Positions 36,883-45,418 of a stretch of DNA of 56,313 nucleotides are shown here, piece after piece. The translations under genes and the position numbers were made by a program. The first letter of the stretch is position 1. Every line of letters begins with the position of its first letter. The stretch comes from Fidelibacterota bacterium. GTDB taxonomy: Bacteria > Marinisomatota > Marinisomatia > SCGC-AAA003-L08 > GCA-002719095. The DNA lies in assembly GCA_002705575.1 (NCBI GenBank), contig PAHI01000074.1, forward strand, positions 1-56,313, written 5' to 3'. Below the pieces are notes generated by a model. It was given only the letters and a program-made list of their open reading frames with translations, was not told the origin of the DNA and did no database searches.

Positions 36883-39174
36883 ATGAAACTGTTTTTTTTT
36901 ATTTTATTTACTTTCTGTATTGCAATAAGTCAAACAACCAATTTAAGTTCTAATACATCTGAAAAATTTAATATATCTGGTTTCGTTATAAGTGCTAAGA
37001 CTGGAGAGTCAATTGTAGGAGCAAATGTATTCTTAGATAGCTCTGATTATGGAACTACAACAGATTTAGATGGCTACTTTATATTATTTAATATCCCAAA
37101 AGATAATTATAATTTGATAATCAGTTATTTAGGCTATAAGGAAATAAAAAGACCTATATACATAAATGATAATGTAGATTTAAAAATAGAACTTTATCTA
37201 AAACCATTATCAATAGATGAAATAAAAGTACTTGGAGACGAAATTGATAGGAAAAAAAACTTTCAAATTAGCAGAGTTAAATTAAACACCTTACAATTAC
37301 GAAATATCCCACAAATTGCTGAAGCAGATTTATTTAGATCTCTTCAAAGTCTACCTGGTGTTTTAACTCAAAATGATTTCAGTACTGGCCTAGTTATAAG
37401 AGGAGGAAATACTGACCAAAACTTGATTCTTCTTGATGGAATAACTGTATATAACCCATCACATGTTGGAGGTGTTTTTTCTAATTTTATACTCGATGCA
37501 ATTAAAGAAGTAGATTTACAAAAAGGAGGCTATAATGCTGAATATGGAGGTAGACTTTCCTCTGTTTTGAAAGTGACAAGCAGAGAGGGAAATAGTAAAG
37601 AGCTATCTGGTTCAACATCAATATCTGCTCTATCTGCACAATTTCTAGCAGAAGCTCCTATTAAAAATGGCGCCTGGATTTTAGCTGGAAGAAGAACATA
37701 TTTTGACCAATTATTTAAAGGTACTGACTTTTTTTTTCCATATTATTTCTATGATTTACAGGGCCACATATACCAAGATATAAGCAGCAAAAAACGTATA
37801 TCAGTAAGCTTTTATAAAGGAGAAGACAACCTGAAATGGGATGATGAATTTGGGATAGAAGCAATCTGGGCAAACAATACAGTAAGCATTAATTATAGAG
37901 TTTTTCACTCACAACAACTACTAAGTAACTGGATGATTGCAAAAAGCAAATTTAATATTTTTACAGGCTTAGGAAGAAACTCTAGTGAAGGTATTGTTGA
38001 AAAAGATTATATTGACGATTTTACATTCAGGAACGATTGGACTCTTTATCTTTCAAATGACAAACACTTTAATTTTGGTATAGAAACTAAAAATCTAAAT
38101 TTTAATTATGATTCCAGTGATAACGGGGAACAAGTCTTTTACTTAGAACAATCACCTATAGAATCTGCATTATACTCGAAATACAAAATATCAACTCCTA
38201 ATTTTTTATTACAGCCTGGAATAAGAATTAACCACTTCAGCAACTTAACTAAAAAATGGTATGTAGATCCACGTCTTCAAATTAAATATTTCATTAATGA
38301 CAGTAGATATTTAAACTTTTCTATTGGTCAATATCATCAATTTATGTCTACTCTACAAGATGACTTTAATCCTTCTGTTATTGATGCTTGGTTTGCTACA
38401 GATAATTCCGTAAAACCAGGTTCATCTCAACAAATTACGTTTGGAATAGAAGATTACAGAAAAAATGATATCTATATTCAATGTGAAGTTTATTATAAGA
38501 AATTGAACAATATGCTCACATTTGTTAACAAGGCAGCAACTGTAAATCCAGGCACACAATTTCAAAGCTATAACGTACTTGATAGTTTAGTTGATATGTC
38601 AAATGGATATTCTTATGGACTTGAAATATTTGCTCAAAAAAAAACAGGTAGATTAAATGGCTGGATAAACTACACCTATTCTATTGCACGTAAAATATTT
38701 AATCAGAAAGAATATTATACAAACTGGGACAGATCTCATGTATTTAATTTTTTAGGTAACTATAGATTATCTAAAAAATGGGACTTCAACATAAAGTTTA
38801 CATACCAAAAAGGGCAACCATATACTCCAATCCTAGGATACTATATTGAAAACTTTCCTCCATCAGAACAAACACAAGAAGTAATACCTGGAGGTAGAAA
38901 CTCAGTACGGTTTCCTGATTATCACAGATTAGATTTTGGAGCTATAAGACATTATAATTACAGAGGCTATAAAATTGACCTATTTGTACAAGTAATCAAC
39001 TTATACAATAGAAAAAATCCATTCACTCATGACTATATATTCGGAGACTCTGAAAATGGCGTAGATGATGATGGTGATGGTATAATTGATGAGGATGATG
39101 AAGATATTCCTATAAAAAATGAAATTAATGGCTTCCCTTTACTCCCAACAATAGGAGTTAAAATTGATTTTTAA
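36883..39174 (+). CDS. TonB-dependent outer-membrane receptor with CarboxypepD-like N-domain
   Basis: 763 residues: signal peptide (about 1-18), a carboxypeptidase-regulatory-like beta domain (about 27-115, SGFVISAKTGESIVGANVFL, DLDGYF), a plug (about 125-230, LVIRGGNTDQNLILLDGI, YNAEYGGRLSSVLKV) and a 22-strand-type barrel. No TonB box was identified by eye. Near the C-terminus an acidic loop (DDDGDGIIDEDDED, about 728-741) looks like a calcium-binding DxDxDG site. It imports an unknown ligand across the outer membrane. A run of nine T (codons 3-6) is present in the signal region. It overlaps the next gene by 11 bases. Confidence 0.92.
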   Translation: MKLFFFILFTFCIAISQTTNLSSNTSEKFNISGFVISAKTGESIVGANVFLDSSDYGTTTDLDGYFILFNIPKDNYNLIISYLGYKEIKRPIYINDNVDLKIELYLKPLSIDEIKVLGDEIDRKKNFQISRVKLNTLQLRNIPQIAEADLFRSLQSLPGVLTQNDFSTGLVIRGGNTDQNLILLDGITVYNPSHVGGVFSNFILDAIKEVDLQKGGYNAEYGGRLSSVLKVTSREGNSKELSGSTSISALSAQFLAEAPIKNGAWILAGRRTYFDQLFKGTDFFFPYYFYDLQGHIYQDISSKKRISVSFYKGEDNLKWDDEFGIEAIWANNTVSINYRVFHSQQLLSNWMIAKSKFNIFTGLGRNSSEGIVEKDYIDDFTFRNDWTLYLSNDKHFNFGIETKNLNFNYDSSDNGEQVFYLEQSPIESALYSKYKISTPNFLLQPGIRINHFSNLTKKWYVDPRLQIKYFINDSRYLNFSIGQYHQFMSTLQDDFNPSVIDAWFATDNSVKPGSSQQITFGIEDYRKNDIYIQCEVYYKKLNNMLTFVNKAATVNPGTQFQSYNVLDSLVDMSNGYSYGLEIFAQKKTGRLNGWINYTYSIARKIFNQKEYYTNWDRSHVFNFLGNYRLSKKWDFNIKFTYQKGQPYTPILGYYIENFPPSEQTQEVIPGGRNSVRFPDYHRLDFGAIRHYNYRGYKIDLFVQVINLYNRKNPFTHDYIFGDSENGVDDDGDGIIDEDDEDIPIKNEINGFPLLPTIGVKIDF
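39153..39157 (+). promoter_or_regulatory. Shine-Dalgarno of the DUF4249-like gene
   Basis: AGGAG inside the last codons of the receptor gene, 6 bases before a TTG at 39164. It supports that TTG as the start and implies translational coupling. Confidence 0.65.
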
Positions 39175-40306
39175 AATTATTAATCTATTATTTTTGCTTT
39201 TTATAACTTGTGAAGATTTACCTACCGAAAACATCTCATACAAAAGAAATCCGGTTGTTTTTGGATATATTGATGCTGGTTTCAAAAGAATTGACCCAAT
39301 ATATTTATCATGGTCAAACCCATTTTCAAGTTCTCATATTAATTCTATAGAATATATAGAAAATGCTACTATATCATTATCAACAATTAATAACAATCCA
39401 GAATATTCGGGCTCAGATATTACGTTTAATTACATTGGGAATGGTCAATACAATCCTTTGATTCCTGATAATTTACAAATCACTTCTGGAGCTAAGTGGA
39501 ACCTAGAAATTGTTTTTATCGATATTATATCTGGTGAAGAATATATCCTTAATTCTTCTACAGAAATTCCAGAAGCAATCAATTTAACTTCAACATCATC
39601 TAATATAGCATGGAATTGTAATGGACTTCCAATCGATATAAATGAAAATTTTAATCTCTATCAAGAACAAAATACAGTAGAATTAATTCAAGACTGGTTA
39701 AACTCTGAAGATTTATCATTTTTAAATGATATTGAGGTTGATGAAATTGTATATAACACAGATGAATGCTATACATCTTCTTTTGCATCAGTTCCGTTTT
39801 TTACAATTGATTTAGGAGTAGCTAATGAAAATATCGTAGCTAGATATACTACAATTGCCTTAGAGCCAGACAAGGATATGAACTTAGATGGTATAAACTT
39901 ACCTTTTGAGGCAGCTATATTTGATACAACTTTATCTGCAAATGCATTTAAAGGACCAATGAATTATTACAATATAGATTATTCTAATTTTCCTGAATTT
40001 GACAATATCCCTTATGAGTGGGGATGGTACAGAGAGCCTGTAGACAGAATCAACTTAATTGGAAATGTAATACCTATAATGTGGTTGTTCTTTGATTATT
40101 ATGGAATTAATATGATGATAGTTCAGCCTGTAGGAGCGGAATATGAACAATATTTTGAAAGTGACCCAGATGAATTTAATTTTCCATATATTCTAAGAAA
40201 AACTAATATTCAAAGCAATAAAGGTGAAGCATACGGACTATTTTATTCTACATACTCTGACTTTTTCTTTTTCAATGTATTACCGCCTAGCATCAATCAA
40301 GATTAA
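39164..40306 (+). CDS. DUF4249-like surface protein, TonB-receptor partner
   Basis: 380 residues with a TTG start supported by the AGGAG. A hydrophobic signal ends at LFLLFITC (Cys16), a possible but non-ideal lipobox, so it is perhaps a lipoprotein. The N-terminal half (VVFGYIDAG, ATISLSTINN, SGAKWNLEIVF) has the beta pattern of DUF4249 proteins, which are usually encoded right after CarboxypepD-type TonB receptors. Exact role unknown; a substrate-capturing surface partner is likely. Its 3' end overlaps the opposing 40293 gene by 14 bases. Confidence 0.65.
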   Translation: MIFKIINLLFLLFITCEDLPTENISYKRNPVVFGYIDAGFKRIDPIYLSWSNPFSSSHINSIEYIENATISLSTINNNPEYSGSDITFNYIGNGQYNPLIPDNLQITSGAKWNLEIVFIDIISGEEYILNSSTEIPEAINLTSTSSNIAWNCNGLPIDINENFNLYQEQNTVELIQDWLNSEDLSFLNDIEVDEIVYNTDECYTSSFASVPFFTIDLGVANENIVARYTTIALEPDKDMNLDGINLPFEAAIFDTTLSANAFKGPMNYYNIDYSNFPEFDNIPYEWGWYREPVDRINLIGNVIPIMWLFFDYYGINMMIVQPVGAEYEQYFESDPDEFNFPYILRKTNIQSNKGEAYGLFYSTYSDFFFFNVLPPSINQD

Positions 40307-41750
40307 TTCTTCCTAAAATCAAATTAACCATAAGCACAACATCTGAAACATTTAAAGTGTTATCTTGATTTAAATCTCCTGAATTAGAATACTGGTCAGA
40401 TAAAATTAAATTAACTAGAACAACTATATCTCCTACATTAATATCATTATCATTATTTAAATCTCCAAAAGTATATGACACTTGGCCTAAATATATATTC
40501 TCATCTCCTTGTCGATAATCTAAATAATCAAAAGGTATATAAAACATCTCATCATTCGTACCAAGCCCTGGATAAACAGTTACAGGTGGATTATTGGGGT
40601 TATCAGGGTTACTAGATTTATTATTATAAGTACATTTTGCATATAAGGTTGAGCCTCCAGGAATTACTAACATATATTCAGGATAATAAAAACTCTGCCA
40701 ATCAAAATCCCAGTCATCAATTTTTATAATTGGTATATTTTGACCTAAACTAGTTATAGCATAAATTTCCCATGACTCTCCTAATAAATGACAATGAGGG
40801 AAAAAACTCGTTAAACTTATATCATTTGGAATAACCAATGTATTTGTAATCGTAGTCTCTATATTTGGAGGCAAAACAAAATCCCAGTCATCAAAAATAA
40901 ACTGTTTTAATTCTCTATCAACAATCTCATCATTGAAGAAAATATTAACAGATGAACGGTCTATTTGAGGAACTAATGAAGGGGCATAATGAATCTGTAC
41001 AATTAAATCTGAATTTGCTGGAATTGTCCTACCTATTCCAATTGGATATTTAGCAGTAAAACTTCCTGGAGTATAACCTCCTACAATATCAGTTGATGTA
41101 TTAAGCCCAAAACCACCATAACATTCATAACCATATTCATCATCTTGTTCATCTAAATAGTCAGCTGAACCACTTTCAACATATGTGACAAGTGCATGAT
41201 GAACAGCTTCTTTATTTCCAGGCCTAAATTCAATTGCAGAAATTGCTTTATCATTATTAAAATCTAAATCTATAATAAAACATCTATAATCATCTTCAAA
41301 ATTTCCATCTATAGTATACGATTCCTGCATTATATAATTTGCATCAGGCTCTCCAATCATAGAGTCCTCTGAAAAAATAGGCATAGGAGATTCTAATATA
41401 GGATCTCCCTGATAAGCACCAGTATCTATCCAGTCAAGAACTAAATGAACTTCATCTTCTTCCAAATATCTTTCATATAATAACGTACTATAATTACGAT
41501 TAGGAGGCCATGGAGGCATTGAAGGCTTTCCATGACGAGAGAGATTGCTTGAATTTCCTGATATAGCATATGCAATCGCTTCTTTTTGATTATAAACTTC
41601 CGAATAATTTGTCAGTGGTAAATAACCTGCTATTTGATTTGGACGATGGCATGAAGTGCATTTATTATATATTATAGATGATATATGCTCACTATAATTA
41701 ATAGCAAGAGATATATTTAAAAAATGTATAAATACTAAAAAAAACTTCAT
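40293..41750 (-). CDS. Exported heme c / PHM-like copper monooxygenase-like protein with dockerin
   Basis: 485 residues: signal peptide (about 1-16), a cytochrome-like part with CTSCH (31-35) and a possible distal Met in KPSMPPWPP (Met78), then a peptidylglycine-monooxygenase-like (Cu2) fold. The copper ligands of that family all appear in order: H184-H185 (VHH), H254 (QIHY), H319 and H321 (HCH), M402 (NDEM). The C-terminus is a dockerin-like pair, GDLNNDNDINVGD (429-441) and GDLNQDNTLNVSD (458-470), each followed by VLVNLIL-like helices. It likely oxidises an unknown substrate outside the inner membrane, with heme as electron donor. Homologous fusions occur in uncultured marine bacteria; substrate unknown. 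Confidence 0.85.
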   Translation of the reverse strand: MKFFLVFIHFLNISLAINYSEHISSIIYNKCTSCHRPNQIAGYLPLTNYSEVYNQKEAIAYAISGNSSNLSRHGKPSMPPWPPNRNYSTLLYERYLEEDEVHLVLDWIDTGAYQGDPILESPMPIFSEDSMIGEPDANYIMQESYTIDGNFEDDYRCFIIDLDFNNDKAISAIEFRPGNKEAVHHALVTYVESGSADYLDEQDDEYGYECYGGFGLNTSTDIVGGYTPGSFTAKYPIGIGRTIPANSDLIVQIHYAPSLVPQIDRSSVNIFFNDEIVDRELKQFIFDDWDFVLPPNIETTITNTLVIPNDISLTSFFPHCHLLGESWEIYAITSLGQNIPIIKIDDWDFDWQSFYYPEYMLVIPGGSTLYAKCTYNNKSSNPDNPNNPPVTVYPGLGTNDEMFYIPFDYLDYRQGDENIYLGQVSYTFGDLNNDNDINVGDIVVLVNLILSDQYSNSGDLNQDNTLNVSDVVLMVNLILGRINLD

Positions 41751-41785
41751 TTTAAAATTTAATCAAAAATTAGAAATCATAAAAT

Positions 41786-42718
41786 CTATTCTTTCAAAAG
41801 AGAAATATTCCTTTTAAGACCTTCATATTTTGTTCTTTTAACAGCACTTTTTTTAAAAATTCTTTTAAAGTCATTCCTATCTATATCCCAATCTTCAATT
41901 TTATTTTTTCCCTTGATTTCATCTCGAGCAAAAAACTTAATATCTTGCGTTTCTTCCTCAAACCTAATATTCCAAGGACACACTTCTTGACATATATCGC
42001 AACCATAAATCCAATTATCTAACTTTTTTTGATAATCATCAGGAATTTCACCCCTATGTTCAATTGTTAAATATGAAATACATTTTTTTGAATCTAACAC
42101 ATATGGTTCAACGAGTGCATTTGTAGGACAATTATCTAGGCAAGCTGTACACGAGCCACACAAATCTTTTAAAAATGGCTCGCTTGATTCTACTTTTTTA
42201 TCAATGATTATCTCTGATAAAAAAAGCCATGAACCATAATCTTTTGTTATCAAGCTTGTGTTTTTTCCAATCCAACCTAGACCTGATCTAACAGCCCATT
42301 TTTTCTCCATTAATGGAGAGGTATCAACACATACTCTGTAATTAAATTCACCTAAAATCTCTTTCATATATGAAACTATTTCATACAAATATTTCTTAAT
42401 AACAATATGATAATCATCACCCCAAGCATAGTTAGAAAACTTATACTCATCAGATAAACTTTTTGAACCTCTACCTGTAAAATAATTATATCCAAAAGAA
42501 ATAATTGTTTTCGCTTCAGGAAAATATTCTAAAACATTTGCTCTTTCCTCTTTTCTTTTTTCAATCCATTTCATTTGACCATGATAATTCTTATCTAGCC
42601 AAGAATATAATGAATCTTTATCTTCATCATAAAAAAGTGCTTCGGCAAAACCAACTTTTTGAAATCCTAGAGAGTTTGCTTTATCTATTATTTTTTGATT
42701 ATATGATACTTTATTCAT
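41786..42718 (-). CDS. queG: Epoxyqueuosine reductase
   Basis: 310 residues. The last step of queuosine synthesis in tRNA, a cobalamin and Fe-S enzyme. Two 4Fe-4S sets are visible: CGSCTACLDNCPTNAL (about 184-199) and CDICQEVCPWN (about 242-252). Also seen are the N-domain WMEKR-like WIEKRKEERAN and CVDTSPLMEKKWA. It is a little shorter than QueG proteins that have a C-terminal HEAT extension. It sits 35 bases upstream of the PHM-like gene and downstream of the TPR gene, with no obvious link to either. Confidence 0.95.
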   Translation of the reverse strand: MNKVSYNQKIIDKANSLGFQKVGFAEALFYDEDKDSLYSWLDKNYHGQMKWIEKRKEERANVLEYFPEAKTIISFGYNYFTGRGSKSLSDEYKFSNYAWGDDYHIVIKKYLYEIVSYMKEILGEFNYRVCVDTSPLMEKKWAVRSGLGWIGKNTSLITKDYGSWLFLSEIIIDKKVESSEPFLKDLCGSCTACLDNCPTNALVEPYVLDSKKCISYLTIEHRGEIPDDYQKKLDNWIYGCDICQEVCPWNIRFEEETQDIKFFARDEIKGKNKIEDWDIDRNDFKRIFKKSAVKRTKYEGLKRNISLLKE

Positions 42719-42732
42719 TTAATTACATTTTT

Positions 42733-43461
42733 TTAAAAATACCTTTTTGAATCTTCCTGTAAAATTTTATCATTATTATCTAGAGCATCAAGAGAAAGTA
42801 CAATTTTAAACTCATCTTCAGCTAATTTATAATTTCCCATTGCATAATACGTTCGAGCTAACCAATAATGATGCCTAATTTGATTTGAATCAATCCTAAT
42901 TGCTTCTTTAAAAAATAAAATAGCACTATCTAGAGATCCTTGCGGAGGAACACCATAAATAATACGAGCCATACTTCTTTCAACCCAAGAAAGATTTGCT
43001 AATTCAAAATGCCATCTTCCCATTAAATGATGACACCCATCAAAAGCAGGCTCTAATTCCACAGCTTTCATTCCATACTTCTTAACTTCATAAGAATTAA
43101 CTATCCTTTGTTGTCCACCTTCTAATTCTCCAATCTTTCCAATAAGTGCAGCATACCAAAAATTAGCATAACCACTCTGAGGATCAACACTAATTGCTTT
43201 TTTAGCATATTCAAAACCTTTATAGTAATATGATTTCTGTATTTCTAAATCTAATTCTTGCTCAGCTTTATCTAAATGTGAACGAGCCAATCTAAAGAGA
43301 ACATCAATATCATTCGGATATTTCTTATATAAACTATTAATTTGAAGGAAGGCTTCATGAGTCAACCTATTGTCATACAGACTATCTACTAAAGAAAAAT
43401 TATTATTAAAAGAAAAAACTATGCTAATAGAAAGTATCTTTAATAAAAATATATTAATCAA
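42733..43461 (-). CDS. TPR protein resembling eukaryotic RMDN (FAM82) proteins
   Basis: 242 residues: a signal-like N-terminus (1-18), then TPR helices across about 35-230. The middle carries the pattern of regulator-of-microtubule-dynamics proteins: GYANFWYAALIGKIGE (about 97-112), KKYGMKAVELEP, then HHLMGRWHFELANLSWVERS (144-163) and YGVPPQGSLDSA. Bacterial members are known, mostly without function. It is likely exported to the periplasm as a scaffold. It overlaps the 43458 gene by ATGA. Confidence 0.8.
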   Translation of the reverse strand: MINIFLLKILSISIVFSFNNNFSLVDSLYDNRLTHEAFLQINSLYKKYPNDIDVLFRLARSHLDKAEQELDLEIQKSYYYKGFEYAKKAISVDPQSGYANFWYAALIGKIGELEGGQQRIVNSYEVKKYGMKAVELEPAFDGCHHLMGRWHFELANLSWVERSMARIIYGVPPQGSLDSAILFFKEAIRIDSNQIRHHYWLARTYYAMGNYKLAEDEFKIVLSLDALDNNDKILQEDSKRYF

Positions 43462-44354
43462 AATATTTCAGAATACATTATTTTAATCTCACGATTCACA
43501 AAATCATCATTATCTAAATTGATATCTTTAAAGTTTATCTCGATCAATAAATTCTGTGCAACATTCCAGCGTAATCCAGCATTTAGGAATCCTTTTCCTT
43601 TACCTACAACAATGTCATTAATACCCATATCCTGATCAATACTTGTATATTCTTTACCATCGTTTAAAGCTGCATTATATTCTGCCAAGAAAGAAAAACT
43701 TCTATTTATTTCTTTATCTAAACCAAAAAATAAATTCCAATCCTCATCATTATCTTTAGTTTCAAATGTATTTCTATTAATTCCTAAATGAAACCCTAAA
43801 TTACCAAATAAATCCCAATTTTTGCTTAATACTGCATAAACGCCCCATGCCTTTTGTTCGTATCTACTTATTTCTTTATCCTCTTTAATAGCCTCAAAAA
43901 GAGGACTTCCACTTTCATCTAGAACTAAGTTGTTACTTTCATCATAAATATAATCGTAGCGTATAATTTTTTCTGCTCTTTGTATAAATGGACCAAAGCC
44001 TTGAGTATCCAAACCAATCAAAAATGCAGGTTGTGATTCACTTTCCTCAAATAACCTATATTTTATCTGTACTTCTGGAGTTTCTTTATTTACAATGGGC
44101 TTACTTTCACCAATAAAATTTTGTACACCAAAAGACATGCCAATACTAAAATTATCAGTTAGGCCAACTAACAATTTAGGAACCATTCCACCATTTTTCA
44201 TGAGTAATGTCTCAATTGTAAAAGATCCCCTAGGCAAAGTTCCTGCAGTTGGAATACTAACAAGATCAAGAGGAGGATATGGATGATTTATTTGGGAAAT
44301 CAAGGAATTCAAAAATAAAGAAAACATAATAATACTTTTATAAAAATTTTTCAT
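43458..44354 (-). CDS. Predicted outer-membrane beta-barrel protein, unknown function
   Basis: 298 residues, start placed at MKNFYKSIIMF because AGAGGAG (44361-44367) lies just upstream, overlapping the stop of the previous gene. A signal peptide (about 1-20, ending LISQ) is followed by alternating strands such as NFSIGMSFGVQNFIG, NLGFHLGINRNTFE and RSFSFLAEYNAALND. These have the density and Gly/aromatic pattern of a 12-14-strand barrel. The C-terminus ends with REIKIMYSEIF, that is, a terminal Phe as in many barrels. Channel or anchor role unknown. Confidence 0.75.
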   Translation of the reverse strand: MKNFYKSIIMFSLFLNSLISQINHPYPPLDLVSIPTAGTLPRGSFTIETLLMKNGGMVPKLLVGLTDNFSIGMSFGVQNFIGESKPIVNKETPEVQIKYRLFEESESQPAFLIGLDTQGFGPFIQRAEKIIRYDYIYDESNNLVLDESGSPLFEAIKEDKEISRYEQKAWGVYAVLSKNWDLFGNLGFHLGINRNTFETKDNDEDWNLFFGLDKEINRSFSFLAEYNAALNDGKEYTSIDQDMGINDIVVGKGKGFLNAGLRWNVAQNLLIEINFKDINLDNDDFVNREIKIMYSEIF

Positions 44355-44365
44355 TTTAAGCTCCT

Positions 44366-45418
44366 CTAATTCCAATATTTACTTTCAAGCCAAATATATT
44401 TTTGTGTTTTGGGGTCATATTTATTTTTAAACTCTCTGATTTTATTCTGACAATCATCAATATACCAATTTTCACCCACTAATTTTAACTCTTCTTCAAA
44501 AAAATTCAAAATACATCCTATTATATTACCATTAGCTTGATAGTAAACTGTTTTAAATAATTGATTAAATTTATTGTAATATTTATTATAAAAAATTCCA
44601 TTTGAATCAAAATTAACATCATTTTTTTCATTCATTAAAAAACTGAGGAATCTATCATCAGAAATATCAAAAATATAAACTGTTTCTAATACAATACTGT
44701 TATCCTTATAATCAACTGTCATTTTAATATTATTATTAACTTTTGTATAATAAAATTTTCTTTGAAAAAAAGATTCATCCGAGTACCAATTAATCTCATT
44801 AATAAGTTCATCATCGTTAAAAATTGTATTTAAACCTGGCTCATTATATTTAGAAGATTCTTGATTTAAAATAAACTGATTATAATCATCATAAATTTTT
44901 TGATTACTATTATTTAAATCAACCATCTTACTATTCCTCAATTCTTTTAATTCTTTATTATATAGATTAATTTTTTGATTAAAATATCCTCTATACTCGT
45001 GATATTGTTTTTTAAACATCCCTGCCTTTGCTTTAAATAATTTAATACTAAAAGAATCATCTTCTGAGAAAAGAATAGGGACAAATTCATTTTGGATACC
45101 TGCAGATTCATTGTTTTTAAGAAAGTCAAGATTGACTTCATCTGAATACTCTTGAATTAGTACTTGAAATTGTTTTTCTAAAGACTCTAATTCATTAGTC
45201 AAATCTTGATATTTGATATAGTATGTATATGCAATCATTTGATAAAATTTTGCTTTCTCATATTTATTAAATATTTTTCTAGCAATTTTTGGATATTTAT
45301 CTAACTTGCTTATATCTAAAACCATATCATCTGTCAAATATTTAGATCTAAGTAAATCAAACTCTGAAAAGCCTAAATTTATCAAAAGTCCTAAAGTAAG
45401 ATAAAAATACAGACTCAT
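44366..45418 (-). CDS. Unknown exported helical protein
   Basis: 350 residues not recognised. The signal peptide (FYLTLGLLINLGFS) is followed by a helical Lys/Glu/Tyr-rich region (about 25-190) with a probable coiled coil (about 70-95), then a mixed, beta-rich C-terminal part (about 215-350) in which strands like NNIKMTVDYKDNSIVLETVY repeat. It has two late Cys (CILNFF, DDCQNK). It overlaps the nuclease-fusion gene by ATGA, so the two are probably made together. Confidence 0.75.
   Translation of the reverse strand: MSLYFYLTLGLLINLGFSEFDLLRSKYLTDDMVLDISKLDKYPKIARKIFNKYEKAKFYQMIAYTYYIKYQDLTNELESLEKQFQVLIQEYSDEVNLDFLKNNESAGIQNEFVPILFSEDDSFSIKLFKAKAGMFKKQYHEYRGYFNQKINLYNKELKELRNSKMVDLNNSNQKIYDDYNQFILNQESSKYNEPGLNTIFNDDELINEINWYSDESFFQRKFYYTKVNNNIKMTVDYKDNSIVLETVYIFDISDDRFLSFLMNEKNDVNFDSNGIFYNKYYNKFNQLFKTVYYQANGNIIGCILNFFEEELKLVGENWYIDDCQNKIREFKNKYDPKTQKYIWLESKYWN

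Noticed and set aside
36883..36905. Phase-variable T9 tract in the TonB receptor signal peptide
   Set aside because: Nine T in an AT-rich genome is not unusual, and no second tract or variant is visible; kept only as a remark.
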